The notes beneath the pieces are model-generated. The model was not told the DNA's origin and did no database searches. It was given only the letters and a program-made list of their open reading frames with translations. From contig NZ_JBEJGY010000004.1 in NCBI RefSeq assembly GCF_040253615.1, positions 3,038,001 through 3,102,000 of the forward strand: a stretch of DNA of 64,000 nucleotides, read 5' to 3'. Each line of letters begins with the position of its first letter. Within the stretch, counting starts at the first letter, position 1. Made by a program: the position numbers and the translations under genes. The DNA is from Streptomyces sp. Edi4. Lineage in GTDB: Bacteria > Actinomycetota > Actinomycetes > Streptomycetales > Streptomycetaceae. Shown here one piece after another: positions 17,880-27,191 of this stretch.

Positions 17880-18597
17880 CGGGGATCAGGCGCAGGCCCT
17901 TGGGCAGTTCGGAGGTGGCGTCCGAGCACTCGCCCTTCGGCACCAGGAAGACCGTCGCGCCGTCGCGCGCGGCGGCCTGGGTCTTGAGCGCGACCCCGCC
18001 GACCGCGCCGACCTCGCCGTTACCGGCGATCGTCCCGGTGCCGGCGATGGTGCGCCCGCCGGTGAGGTCGCCGCCCGCGCCGTCGCCGTTCAGCTTGTCG
18101 ATGATGCCGAGCGTGAAGAGCAGGCCCGCGCTCGGGCCGCCCACGTCGGCGAGGTGCAGGTCGATCTTGACCTTGTCGGGGCTCAGGCCCAGGTAGCCGA
18201 GCGCGGCGACGGACGCGGCGTCCTGCGACTGCTTCATCTCGGCCTGGTTGTGCTCGGAGATGTCCTTCTCGCTGCCGCCGCCGGGGTAGACCGAGTCGCG
18301 GGGCATCACGGCCCGGTCGGTACGGAACCAGCCGTCGACGACGTCCGTGACACCGACGTCCGCGTCGGGCCCCGTCGCCAGGATCGTGGTCATCCGCAGC
18401 TGCCCGGTGGTCGGGCGGGTGGGGGCGCCGGTAATGGTGATCACCGGCTTGCCCGCGTCGTCCCCCAGCACGTTCGCGGTCGGCCCAGGCTGCGCCACCG
18501 CGAACGGCAGCGGCGCGAAACAGGCGACGGCGAGCAGCGCGACGACCGGTGCGGCGCCGATGGCGAGGTTACGGAGGCGGGGGTGACGAAAGAGCAC
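17809..18597 (-). CDS. Membrane-anchored Lon-like (S16) serine protease, lacking PDZ domain
   Basis: The 262-residue protein has one N-terminal membrane helix (about 12-35) and an exported domain whose C-terminal half is a Lon proteolytic fold. The Ser/Lys dyad is visible: S156 in GGPSAGLLFTLGIID and K205 in GVALKTQAA. In YlbL-type relatives a PDZ domain sits between the helix and the protease; here the intervening region (about 45-130) is shorter, and I do not see a PDZ signature, so target recognition may differ. The 3' end overlaps the convergent MFS gene by 71 bases. It probably trims extracytoplasmic proteins. Confidence 0.8.
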   Translation of the reverse strand: MLFRHPRLRNLAIGAAPVVALLAVACFAPLPFAVAQPGPTANVLGDDAGKPVITITGAPTRPTTGQLRMTTILATGPDADVGVTDVVDGWFRTDRAVMPRDSVYPGGGSEKDISEHNQAEMKQSQDAASVAALGYLGLSPDKVKIDLHLADVGGPSAGLLFTLGIIDKLNGDGAGGDLTGGRTIAGTGTIAGNGEVGAVGGVALKTQAAARDGATVFLVPKGECSDATSELPKGLRLIPVTTLKGAVSALQALHKGDAVPSC

Positions 18598-18744
18598 GGG
18601 CCCAATCTATCCGTACGCTTCCCGCCGACGGCCGCACGCCCCTTGCCGCACGCGGCCCCGCCCGTTGCCGCACGCGGTCCCGCCGCCCGCTCCCCGGCGC
18701 CCGGGGCCCGACCCCGCCCCCGGCGCCCCGGGCCGGCCGCCGCC

Positions 18745-18804
18745 GCTCAGCGCAGGGCGTCGGCGCTCAGCGCAGGGCGTCGGCGCTCAGCGCAGGGCGT
18801 CGGC
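18745..18804. repeat. Triple 20-bp tandem repeat at the stop codon of the IclR gene
   Basis: GCTCAGCGCAGGGCGTCGGC is present three times without change at 18745, 18765 and 18785. The third copy contains the stop codon and last residues (ADALR) of the IclR gene. The two others lie just downstream of it. Since each copy carries the same in-frame stop, duplication has not altered the protein. Confidence 0.9.
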
Positions 18805-19431
18805 GACTTCCCGCGCCGCGTCCACCACTCGGGGCCCGACCCGCTCGGGCACGGCGTCGGCGAGCATCACCACGCCCACGCTGCCCTCTATCCCGGTGAC
18901 CCCGACCAGCGGCGCGGCGGCGCCGCTCGCGCCGGCCTCCAGCTCGCCGTGCGTGAGGGTGAAGCCGGGCTCGGCGAGCCCGCCGTTCTGCCGGGCCGCG
19001 AGGATCGCCCGGCCCGCGGCCCCCTTGTCCAGGGGGTGGCGGAACCCGGCGCGGTAGGCGACGTGGTAGTCCGTCCAGGTCGGTTCGACCACGGCCACCG
19101 CGAGCGCGTCCGAACCGTCGACCAGGGTGAGGTGGGCGGTGGCGCCTATGTCCTCGGCGAGCGAGCGCAGCGCGGGCAGCGCCGCCTCGCGCACCAGCGG
19201 GTGCACCTGGCGGCCCAGGCGCAGCACCCCGAGCCCGACCCTGGCGCGGCCGCCGAGGTCGCGGCGGACCAGGGTGTGCTGTTCGAGGGTGGCGAGCAGG
19301 CGGTAGACGACCGTGCGGTTGACCCCGAGTTTGTTGGACAACTCGGTGACGGTGAGGCCGTGGTCGGTGTCGGCGAGCAGCTTGAGGACACGCAGTCCCC
19401 GGTCGAGCGTCTGGGAGGTCTCCGCGGTCAC
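18787..19431 (-). CDS. hpdR: IclR family transcriptional regulator (HpdR-like)
   Basis: This 214-residue protein has an IclR winged helix-turn-helix (about residues 5-65, LDRGLRVLKLL then ELSNKLGVNRTVVYRLLATLEQ) and a C-terminal GAF-like ligand domain (from about 75, with LDKGAAGRAILA). IclR proteins of this kind control aromatic acid catabolism. In S. coelicolor the gene in the same local order is recalled as hpdR, reported to repress hppD and itself. The upstream region has GTCGCG/CGCGAC arms within 50 bases of the start, a possible autoregulatory site. The symbol rests on synteny and family and is tentative. Confidence 0.8.
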   Translation of the reverse strand: MTAETSQTLDRGLRVLKLLADTDHGLTVTELSNKLGVNRTVVYRLLATLEQHTLVRRDLGGRARVGLGVLRLGRQVHPLVREAALPALRSLAEDIGATAHLTLVDGSDALAVAVVEPTWTDYHVAYRAGFRHPLDKGAAGRAILAARQNGGLAEPGFTLTHGELEAGASGAAAPLVGVTGIEGSVGVVMLADAVPERVGPRVVDAAREVADALR

Positions 19432-19861
19432 GACCCACTCCTTAGGTGGCGAGTCGCGGCGGCGCTCTCACGTGATTCGCGACACCGGTCCCGTCGGCGG
19501 CGCGCGCAGAGCCCGCCGGCGAGGCCAAGGCACCGGCTGCGCTCCGCGGCGACGCTGCCACGGGGCGATTTGCATGGCGGGGACAGTAGCGAGCGGACAC
19601 CGCTCAGCGGAAGACCTCGTCCAGAATCCGGGCGCGAGCAGAATTCCGCGCGCCGGTAAAGGGGCGTAAGGGAACCGTTGGATGGACAAATAAACACCGG
19701 AAGCGATGAATTTGATCCCTGTTCGATCACCTTCGGGACCAAAGTCCGTATCACGAGGGACCTTGGCCGGGCGCCAGGGATTTGCCGGGACATTACCGTG
19801 GGCGACGTCCGGGGGGCGTCCGTGGGGGCCGCTCCTCGCACCCATCCCGACCGCATGGGAT
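19432..19861. other. Intergenic region upstream of the IclR gene
   Basis: About 430 bases between the IclR start and the helicase terminator. An unusually AT-rich patch (about 19655-19750, including GACAAATAAACACC and GAATTTGATCC) stands out from the GC-rich surroundings. This looks like the promoter area for the IclR gene or an untranslated transcript. No open frame with a credible start and no tRNA or riboswitch fold was seen. Confidence 0.35.
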
Positions 19862-19898
19862 CGAGCGGGGCCCGGCAGCGCACGCCGGGCCCCGCTCG
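19862..19898. terminator. Strong stem-loop downstream of the helicase gene
   Basis: A perfect 15-bp stem (CGAGCGGGGCCCGGC with its reverse complement) closes a 7-base loop AGCGCAC. It begins 14 bases past the helicase stop codon on that gene's strand and is the clearest terminator in this part of the window. Confidence 0.88.
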
Positions 19899-19911
19899 CG
19901 TTCCCGGGCGC

Positions 19912-21738
19912 CTACTTCATGCGGGTGGCCCACTCCTGGACCTTCTTGATCCGCTCACGGAGCTGGCCCGCAGACGCCTCGGCGCTCGGCGGGCCGCCGC
20001 ACACCCGGCGCAGCTCGGTGTGGATGACGCCGTGCGGCTTGCCGCTCTGATGGACGTACGCGCCGACCATCGTGTTGAGCGACTTGCGGAGCTCGAGCAG
20101 TTCCTTGTGCGAGACCACGGGCCGCCGCTCGGCGGGCATTTCGAGCAGGTCGGCCTGGTCGGCCGGCTTCTGGCGGCTGTGCGCGATCTGCCGGGCCTGC
20201 CGCTTCTGGAGCAGCATCTGCACCTGGTCGGGTTCGAGGAGCCCGGGAATGCCGAGATAGTCCTGCTCCTCCTCGCTCCCCGGGTGGGCCTGCATGCCGA
20301 ATTCGGCGCCGTTGTACATGACGCGGTCGAACACGGCGTCGGATTCAAGGGCCTCGAAGGGCAGCGTGTCCTGCTCCCCGGTGTCCTCGTCCTCCTGCTT
20401 GTTCGCGTCGTCCATTTCCTGTTCGGACTCGGCGTAGGGGTCTTCCTCGCCGTCCTTCTTCGGCTTGTCGAGCACGTGGTCGCGCTCGACCTCCATCTCA
20501 TTGGCGAAGCTCAGCAGCATCGGAATGGTGGGGAGGAAAACGGAAGCGGTCTCACCGCGCCGGCGCGAGCGGACGAATCGGCCGACGGCCTGGGCGAAGA
20601 AGAGGGGGGTCGAAATGGTGGTGGCGTACACCCCGACCGCGAGCCGCGGTACGTCGACGCCCTCCGACACCATGCGAACGGCGACCATCCACCGGTCGTC
20701 GTTCGCGCTGAACTCGTCGATCCGCTTGGAGGCGCCGGTGTCGTCGGAGAGGACGACCGTCGCCTTGGAACCGGTGATCTCGCGGATCAGCTTGGCGTAG
20801 GCGCGGGCGGAGTCCTGGTCGGAGGCGATGACGAGCGCGCCCGCGTCCGGGATCGCCTTCCTGACCTCGGTCAGGCGCTGGTCGGCGGCGCGCAGCACAT
20901 TGGGCATCCAGTCGCCGCGCGGGTCGAGCGCGGTGCGCCAGGCCTGCGAGATGGCGTCCTTGGTCATGGGCTCGCCGAGCCGGGCGGCGATCTCGTCGCC
21001 CGCCTTGGTGCGCCAGCGCATGTTGCCGCTGTAGCTCATGAATATGACCGGCCGCACGACGCCGTCGGCGAGCGCGTTGCCGTATCCGTACGTGTAGTCG
21101 GCGGAGGAGCGCCGGATCCCGTCGTTCCCCTCCTCGTACGTGACGAACGGGATCGGGTTCGTGTCCGAGCGGAAGGGGGTGCCGGTGAGCGCGAGGCGCC
21201 GGGTGGCGGGGTCGAACGCCTCCAGGCACGCCTCGCCCCACGACTTGCTGTCACCGGCGTGGTGGATCTCGTCGAGGATGACGAGCGTCTTGCGCTGCTC
21301 GCACCGGTTGCGGTGCAGCATCGGGCGCACGCCGACGCCGGCGTAGGTGACGGCGACACCGTGGTACTCGCGGTTCAGCGGGCCCGCGCTGTAGTCCGGG
21401 TCGAGCTTGATGCCGACGCGGGCCGCCGCGTCCGCCCACTGCTTCTTGAGGTGTTCGGTCGGCGCGACGACGGTGATCTGCTGCACCACGTGGTGGTGGA
21501 GCAGCCACGACGCGAGCGTCAGCGCGAACGTTGTCTTGCCGGCGCCGGGCGTCGCGACGGCGAGGAAGTCGCGGGGCTGCTCCTGGACGTACCTCTCCAG
21601 GGCGCCCTGCTGCCAGGCACGCAGCTTGTTGGCGGTGCCCCAGGGGGCGCGGCCGGGGAAGGCGGGCGAGAGGTGGTGGGAGGCGGTAGTAGTCACGGTC
21701 TCCGGTTCGGGTCTCTCGGTGTACGGGGTCACGGGCAT
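19912..21738 (-). CDS. Superfamily 2 DEAD/DEAH-box helicase
   Basis: The 608-residue protein has the two RecA-like domains of SF2 helicases: Walker A ATPGAGKTT at 62-70, Walker B DEIHH at 156-160 and motif III-like LTGTPFRSD near 180. In domain two, MVSEGVDVPRL and QAVGRFVRSRR are motifs V and VI. An acidic insert (about 430-470, rich in Glu/Asp) follows. This architecture resembles XPB/RAD25-like helicases of actinobacteria, which are thought to act in DNA repair. The start ATG at 21738 lacks a clear ribosome site. It is alone between a terminator and a repeat tract. Confidence 0.85.
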   Translation of the reverse strand: MPVTPYTERPEPETVTTTASHHLSPAFPGRAPWGTANKLRAWQQGALERYVQEQPRDFLAVATPGAGKTTFALTLASWLLHHHVVQQITVVAPTEHLKKQWADAAARVGIKLDPDYSAGPLNREYHGVAVTYAGVGVRPMLHRNRCEQRKTLVILDEIHHAGDSKSWGEACLEAFDPATRRLALTGTPFRSDTNPIPFVTYEEGNDGIRRSSADYTYGYGNALADGVVRPVIFMSYSGNMRWRTKAGDEIAARLGEPMTKDAISQAWRTALDPRGDWMPNVLRAADQRLTEVRKAIPDAGALVIASDQDSARAYAKLIREITGSKATVVLSDDTGASKRIDEFSANDDRWMVAVRMVSEGVDVPRLAVGVYATTISTPLFFAQAVGRFVRSRRRGETASVFLPTIPMLLSFANEMEVERDHVLDKPKKDGEEDPYAESEQEMDDANKQEDEDTGEQDTLPFEALESDAVFDRVMYNGAEFGMQAHPGSEEEQDYLGIPGLLEPDQVQMLLQKRQARQIAHSRQKPADQADLLEMPAERRPVVSHKELLELRKSLNTMVGAYVHQSGKPHGVIHTELRRVCGGPPSAEASAGQLRERIKKVQEWATRMK

Positions 21739-22580
21739 CCGGGCCGCGGGGGCCCGGCGGGGCTTACGTACGACAACCGGGCCACCCTACCGGCGCGGGC
21801 GCCGGTCCCCCGCCGCATCGCCTCGCGGCAGCCCACCCATGAGATCGGGCTCACACCCGGACCCCACGACGGGCTGACCACACCCATGCGGGCCGCACCG
21901 CCCCCTGCCAGGGGCGAACAGGCTGAGCTCGCCGACGCGGGCCGGCACCGGCCCCGCCAGGGGCGAACACGGCTGAGGACGCGCATGCGGGCGGCACCGA
22001 CCCCGCCAGGGGCGAACAGGCTGAGGTTGCCGATCTGGACCAGCACGGATCCCGGCAGGGGCGCGGGGAACTGCGCGCCCAGCCACGCACGGCCCGCAGC
22101 CGGGCTCCCTGGGGCTCCGCCCCAAACCCCGGTAATGGCCCCACCCCGCCCCTTCCCGAAACCTCCGGGGGCTTGTGAGCGGGCTGAGCTCCAGGATCCC
22201 GGGGCTCCGCCCCGGACCCCGTCCCAAGGCCTCAAGGGCCACGGGGGACCCCCATGACAGGCTGAAGTTGCCGATGCGGACCAGCGTCGCCCCCGCCAGG
22301 GGCGCGGGGAACTGCGCGAGAAGCGTCCGCGGCCGCAGTCGAGGTCCCCGGGGCTCCGCCCCGGACCCCGTTCGCGCTGAAGGCGCTCGTCCTCAAACTC
22401 CCCCAAGGCCTTGAAGGGCCAGAGGCCCCAGGACGGGCTGAAGTTGCCGATGCGGGCCAGCACCAACCCCGCCAGGGGCGCGGGGAACTGCGCGAGCGGC
22501 CACGCACGGCCCGCAGCCGGGCCGGTCCCCCGGCGGGTTTGGGGAAGGGGCGGGGTGGGGTGGAGCCCGGCCCCCGCCGC
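21739..22580. repeat. Modular intergenic repeat tract 1
   Basis: This tract fills the gap downstream of the MFS gene and upstream of the helicase. The module CAGGGGCGCGGGGAACTGCGC occurs exactly at 22056, 22297 and 22473. Hairpin modules of the GGGGCTCCGCCCC type lie between (near 22110, 22200 and 22350), along with GAAGTTGCCGATGCGG-like and CTCGTCCTCAAA modules, and GGGAAGGGGCGGGG closes the MFS side. The same modules recur at about 35.1-35.9 kb and 41.8-42.5 kb. Open frames across it are only a by-product of GC content. The role is unknown. Confidence 0.85.
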
Positions 22581-24017
22581 TCAGCGCGCGCGAACCCGCC
22601 CCGCGACGAACACCCCGCCCAACGCCACCACCCCCATCGGCAAGAACACCACCAAGAACGCCCCCAGGTGCGAACCCGAGGCCCCCGCCACCGACCCACC
22701 CCCCAGCGCCGCGAACCCCGCCCCACCCCCCGCCAGCAGCAGCACGTTGCACAGCCCGTCCGAGATCTGGAGCGCCGCGGAATTCGCCCCGGCCTCCCGC
22801 GGCGCCGACAGCTTGAGCAGCAGCACGCTCGTGGAGGTGATGACCACGCCCATCCCGAAGCACCCCACGCCCCAGGCGACGGCCACCACCCACACCGGCA
22901 CCGCCGGCAGAAGCACACTGGGCGCCGCCAGGATCGCGAGGGCCACCAGGACCATCCCGGCCACCATGAACCGTTCCCGGTGCGCCTCGACCCGGGGCCG
23001 CGCCTGGACGTAGGACCCCAGCGCCCAGGTCACCCCGCCCACGGCCAGCGAGAGCCCGGCCATCGTGGGGGTGAGACCGCGCTCGGTGACGAGCATCAGC
23101 GGCACGAATGATTCCGCCACGATGAACGACCCCGCCGCCACCCCCCGCAGCAGCACCACGGAGGGCAGCCCCCGCGCCGACCGCCAGGTGCCGTGCGGCA
23201 GCAGCGCGCGCGGCCCGACGACGGCGGGTCCGAGCAGGGCCGCGCCGGCGAGGAAGGGGAGCACGGACAGCCACCTGAGGTCCTGCCCGGCGTACTGCAG
23301 GAGCCCCGCCCCCGTCGAGATGCCGAGCGCGAGCTTGATCCGGCGCCGGTCGAAGGGTTCGACCGGCGCGGCCGGGTCGGCGGGCCCGGACGCGATGCGC
23401 CGCGTCGCCGGCAGGGCGAGCGCCAGCGGGAACACCACGAGCACCGGGATCCCGAGGAACACCCAACGCCAGCCGAGCTGTTCGGTGACCGTCCCCGCGA
23501 CGAGCGGCCCCACCACGGAGGGCACGACCCAGCCCGCCGCGAACGCCGCCATGATGGTGGGCTGGAGACGCGCGGGGTAGGCCCGGCCCACCACGACGTA
23601 CACCGCGACGATCACCAGGCCGCCGCCGAGCCCCTGCACGGCGCGGCCCGCGATGAACGTCCACATGTTCATCGCCGTCCCCGACAGCACGAGCCCCGCC
23701 GCGAACCCGCTGATCCCCACGCCGAGCGCCCCGAGCGGCCCGCGCCGGTCGGCCCACTGGCCCGCGACCACCATCCCGAACAGGCTCGTCGTGAAGTACG
23801 CGGAGAAGGCGAAGGCGTACAGCGACACCCCGCCGAGGCGGCGCGCGGCGACGGGCATCGCGGTGCCGACGGCGGTCGCCTCGAACGCGATCAGCAGCAC
23901 GACGGTGACGATCCCGAAGCTCAGCGCGCGGCGCTCCCGCCCGAGGATCCCGCCCTCCAGGAGGTCGCCGGCAGGTACATCGGCGATGTCGGCATTGATC
24001 GGTTCAAGGGCGCTCAT
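22581..24017 (-). CDS. MFS transporter, DHA2-like drug exporter
   Basis: This 478-residue membrane protein has about fourteen hydrophobic segments, the count of the DHA2 branch. Family markers are FEATAVGTAMPVAARRLGG in helix one, the loop motif GQWADRRGPLGALG, and GRAVQGLGGGLVIVAVYVVVGR for helix four. ATG at 24017 was chosen over an upstream extension, because the following residues MSALEPINADI start the conserved cytoplasmic tail. It is likely a proton-driven exporter of a drug-like compound, with no regulator alongside. Repeat tract 1 lies just past its stop. Confidence 0.86.
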   Translation of the reverse strand: MSALEPINADIADVPAGDLLEGGILGRERRALSFGIVTVVLLIAFEATAVGTAMPVAARRLGGVSLYAFAFSAYFTTSLFGMVVAGQWADRRGPLGALGVGISGFAAGLVLSGTAMNMWTFIAGRAVQGLGGGLVIVAVYVVVGRAYPARLQPTIMAAFAAGWVVPSVVGPLVAGTVTEQLGWRWVFLGIPVLVVFPLALALPATRRIASGPADPAAPVEPFDRRRIKLALGISTGAGLLQYAGQDLRWLSVLPFLAGAALLGPAVVGPRALLPHGTWRSARGLPSVVLLRGVAAGSFIVAESFVPLMLVTERGLTPTMAGLSLAVGGVTWALGSYVQARPRVEAHRERFMVAGMVLVALAILAAPSVLLPAVPVWVVAVAWGVGCFGMGVVITSTSVLLLKLSAPREAGANSAALQISDGLCNVLLLAGGGAGFAALGGGSVAGASGSHLGAFLVVFLPMGVVALGGVFVAGRVRAR

Positions 24018-24211
24018 TGGCTCAGAGTAAGAGGCATACGGCCCTCTGGCCCCTGTCGAAAGTCGTATCCAGCCCTCGTCCGATGGACCCAGGCACCCAC
24101 ACCGTGCGTGAACCCCCGTGAACGCCGCATGGCAGTCACATTGCGGCCCACTCCCGCCCCTTCCCCACCCCGCTCCCCCGCCCCTACGGTCATCACAACG
24201 CACCACCACAC

Positions 24212-24286
24212 GGCCGTGTACCCGAGTGGCTCAGGGACTCGCCTGCAAAGCGAGTTACGCGGGTTCAATTCCCGCCACGGCCTCCA
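24212..24286 (+). tRNA. tRNA-Cys (GCA anticodon)
   Basis: The acceptor arms GGCCGTG (24212-24218) and CACGGCC (24276-24282) pair fully, followed by T and an encoded CCA (24284-24286). The anticodon stem CTCGC/GCGAG holds the loop CTGCAAA, with GCA at 24245-24247. The T arm reads GCGGGTTCAATTCCCGC. The tRNA ends 7 bases before the stop codon of the convergent lipoprotein gene, a typical integration spot. Confidence 0.96.
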
Positions 24287-24292
24287 ACTCCC

Positions 24293-24859
24293 TCATGTGT
24301 TACGGCACTTGAGCGCCCGCCGGGCGAACTCGGCGTACCGCTGGAGCAGCGAGGTCAGGATCTCGCGGCTGCGGGGCGTCCTCGGGGCCCGGTCGGCGGA
24401 GAGTTCGAGCTCGACGTACTTCTGCGACGGCGGCAGCGCGGGGCCTCTTGGCAGATCCGGGCGCTCGCAGAGGAAGACCGCGCCCGCGCCCCTGTCCCAG
24501 ACGAACCCCTCGTCACCGGCCCGCACCGGCGTACCGTTCTTGCGGGCGTAACCGTTCCAGTCCGAGCCCCTGCCGCTGTTCCTGCGTTCGACGGAGACGA
24601 TGAAGGCGGCGTAATCGTCGACGAACAGGGCGCAGTAGGCGCTGCTCTGCTTCTCGAACACGTCGAACGGGCTGTCAGTTCTCTGACCGGCCCATCCGCC
24701 GTCCGGAAGAAGGGGCACCACAGAACTTCCGGCGAAAGCCCCCCAGCACAGGCTCGGGGGAACACTGGGCACGGACGGATCCGTCGAGCAACCGCTCAAG
24801 GCCGCCAGCAGTACACCGGCCGCCGCGACGGCGGCCGTCCCGGTCCGGCCGCGTATCAC
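24293..24859 (-). CDS. Lipoprotein of a WXG-associated cassette
   Basis: The 188-residue protein starts at a GTG (24859) that overlaps the preceding stop in GTGA. It has a lipoprotein signal with lipobox LSGC (Cys 24). Cysteines near residues 37, 78, 137 and 185 suggest two disulphides in the exported domain. No known enzyme motif is visible. Small cysteine-bearing lipoproteins of this kind are often encoded beside WXG100-type genes in Streptomyces, so a role linked to the secreted partner at 24856-27171 (such as tethering or immunity) is plausible but is inference. Confidence 0.75.
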   Translation of the reverse strand: MIRGRTGTAAVAAAGVLLAALSGCSTDPSVPSVPPSLCWGAFAGSSVVPLLPDGGWAGQRTDSPFDVFEKQSSAYCALFVDDYAAFIVSVERRNSGRGSDWNGYARKNGTPVRAGDEGFVWDRGAGAVFLCERPDLPRGPALPPSQKYVELELSADRAPRTPRSREILTSLLQRYAEFARRALKCRNT

Positions 24860-27171
24860 TTCCCGCTGCCCCCGGGGCGCGACGCGACCGAGGTGGCGCC
24901 CCGCCCATCCGCAAACGCGTCCGCGACACTCGTCGACGCCGTCCCCCGGTACTCCCGGATGTCCCGCTCCGCGAGCCCCGCGCTGCGTCCCGCGCTGCCC
25001 ACCGCGTCGGCGGCGGCCCTCTTGGCGTTCGTCTGCGCCTTCGCGTATCCGTCCGCCGCCGCCTGCCCCGCCTCCTCGGAAGTGTCCTGCTGGGCTCCCT
25101 CGGTCAAGGACTCCGTGATGTCCTCCTTGAGCCAGCCGACCGCATCGCCTCCGACGGGCAGCAGCTCGATGTACTTGCCGCCCACCGAGTCGATGATCCG
25201 GTTGACCCACTTGGACTTCGCCTCGACGGCCTTGTTGAACTCCTCGTCGTCGGCCGCCTGCTTCTCATAGACGGCTTCCACCCGCGCTTCGGCCATCATT
25301 CCGGCGATCTGCCCGCCCGGATGCACGGCGTTGCGTACCGCCTCGCCCACGTCGTGGCCGTGCTGGTCGGGGTGGACGAAGACGTCCCGGACCAGCAGCG
25401 TCGTATAGGCCTGTTGGGCGTTGGTGATGGCACCGTACGCCCCCGGGTCCTGGGCCACGGCGCCGAGGAAGCGTGCCACGTGCACCCGGTCGAACGCCGC
25501 GGGCACCCCGAACGGCTTTCCCTGGTGAGCGCCGTTCTCCGTGGCGATCTGCACATCCGGCATGTACTCCGCCGCCATGTCCCCGAAGTGCCCCATCAGG
25601 CCCGACAGTTTGCCGGGGTTGCCGTCCTCGTCCTCCTTCAGGAGGCCCGGGTCGGAGCCGATCTTCTCGACCACCTGCTCCATCACCCGCGCCATGGCCG
25701 CCGTGTGCTCCACCGGGCGTGCGTCGGTGTCGCCCGGGGTGCGGCCCGTGACGGCCGCCTCCAGGGCGTTGCCCATGGCCGACTGGAACGGCGTCGAGCC
25801 GCCGCCCGGCGCCGTGTCGTACCAGTCGTCGTTCGCCTCCTTGTCCAGCATGTGGTCGACCATGCCCAGCGGCGCGCGCCTGCCGTCGTCCCCCATGACG
25901 GTCACCGGGCTGTCGTCGGTGGTGACGATGCCGTTGCCATCGGTGTCCTCGCGCACCGGCTCGTTGAAGAACTCCGATGCCACACGCGGGTTGTTGCTCA
26001 GGGCCGTCATCAGGCCGGTCAGGGGGTCGAAGCCGCGTCCGCCCTCCTTGTCCAGGTTGAAGGCCATCGCGTTGTTGTACGGCACGGCCTGCTGGAAGAT
26101 TTTCGGGTGCTGGTGCTCGAAGCCCACCAGGTCACGGGCGACGGGCAGCAGGAACTCCCTGTCGTACGTGCCGTGCCGCAGCAGCGCGCCGAGTGCCTGG
26201 TAGCCGTACACCTGCGTGGTGACACCCGCGAAACCACTGACATCGACCCTCTTGCGGCCGGCCCGCATCAGGTCGAGTGTCCAGCCCGCGTCGAGGTGGC
26301 CGGGGGTGCGGGGGCTGGTGGCGAGGCTGAGCATGGGGCCCATGTCGTCCTGGATGTGCCGGACGGCCGCCGCCCGGTCCGCGCCGGCCGGGCCGAGGCC
26401 CGTCGCGTCCAGGGACACCCGGGTGTAGAACTCCAGCGTGCCGTCCGCGCCCATCCGCCGGTAGAAGGCGGCGGAGAAGGCCGGGTCGCCTCGATGGTCG
26501 TCCAACAGCTCCTGGAGTTCCCCGAGTTCGGCCACGTTGCGGGCGGTGCCGCCCGGCCCTGTGACCTTCTTCGCGAGGCCGGCGGCGCGCGCGGCCTCCT
26601 CGTCGGCGAGGCTCGCGAACGCCGGCGCGGTGAAGTCGTGGGCGTCGGTGGCATTGCCGTCCAGCGCGCGTCGCAGCGCCTCGTCCGCGTCGGCGCACGT
26701 CTCCAGGACCGCGTCGACGCGCCGCTGCCAGGACCGGATGGCGTCGTTCTGCTTCTGGACCGCCTGCGGATGGTCGCGGTCGTGGCGGGCCGCGAGGTCG
26801 TCCTGGAGGGGGTGGCGGGCGGTGACGGTCCCGGCCGCGTCGATCGCGATGCCGTCGCGCCCGGCGTCGTCCGCAATCGCCCGCAGGTCGTCCTTGGCCT
26901 TCTTGAACGCGCCGTACCCGTCGAGCAGGACCTGATGGACGCCGGCCGCCTCCTTGGCCGCGTCGTCGAACTCATGGGCCGTTCGGGCGATGAACTCCCG
27001 CGAGACACCGGCGTTCACGCCCGCCCACGCGGCCCGCTCGGCGTGCGCCCGCATGCCGTCGTGCGCCTCACCGGCGAGCTTCTTGAGCCGGGTCGCCATG
27101 TCCGACCAGTCGTTCACCGCGCTCTTCAGCTTGTCCACCGGCGCGTTCAGGACGTCCGCGTACCCGAGCAT
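24856..27171 (-). CDS. Large WXG-type protein with EF-hand-like loop (DUF6571-like)
   Basis: The 771-residue protein opens with a WXG100-like helical hairpin: a helix of about residues 12-45, the turn W49-A50-G51, then a second helical stretch of about 55-105. The middle (about 180-620) is a helical domain resembling DUF6571 proteins of Streptomyces, found near ESX/type VII-like genes. Around residue 406 a DTDGNGIVTTDD loop fits calcium-binding EF-hand/dockerin loops. The C-terminus is Ala/Glu/Arg-rich without an evident toxin motif. There is no signal peptide, as expected for a type VII substrate. GGGAGGGTC precedes the ATG at 27171. It is coupled to the lipoprotein after it and lies 20 bases from the small protein before it. 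Confidence 0.75.
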   Translation of the reverse strand: MLGYADVLNAPVDKLKSAVNDWSDMATRLKKLAGEAHDGMRAHAERAAWAGVNAGVSREFIARTAHEFDDAAKEAAGVHQVLLDGYGAFKKAKDDLRAIADDAGRDGIAIDAAGTVTARHPLQDDLAARHDRDHPQAVQKQNDAIRSWQRRVDAVLETCADADEALRRALDGNATDAHDFTAPAFASLADEEAARAAGLAKKVTGPGGTARNVAELGELQELLDDHRGDPAFSAAFYRRMGADGTLEFYTRVSLDATGLGPAGADRAAAVRHIQDDMGPMLSLATSPRTPGHLDAGWTLDLMRAGRKRVDVSGFAGVTTQVYGYQALGALLRHGTYDREFLLPVARDLVGFEHQHPKIFQQAVPYNNAMAFNLDKEGGRGFDPLTGLMTALSNNPRVASEFFNEPVREDTDGNGIVTTDDSPVTVMGDDGRRAPLGMVDHMLDKEANDDWYDTAPGGGSTPFQSAMGNALEAAVTGRTPGDTDARPVEHTAAMARVMEQVVEKIGSDPGLLKEDEDGNPGKLSGLMGHFGDMAAEYMPDVQIATENGAHQGKPFGVPAAFDRVHVARFLGAVAQDPGAYGAITNAQQAYTTLLVRDVFVHPDQHGHDVGEAVRNAVHPGGQIAGMMAEARVEAVYEKQAADDEEFNKAVEAKSKWVNRIIDSVGGKYIELLPVGGDAVGWLKEDITESLTEGAQQDTSEEAGQAAADGYAKAQTNAKRAAADAVGSAGRSAGLAERDIREYRGTASTSVADAFADGRGATSVASRPGGSGK

Positions 27172-27191
27172 GAACTGACCCTCCCGTGGCC

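Noticed and set aside
19678..22257. Plus-strand open frame across the helicase gene and repeat tract 1
   Set aside because: Antisense to a helicase with intact motifs, and half of it runs through intergenic repeats.
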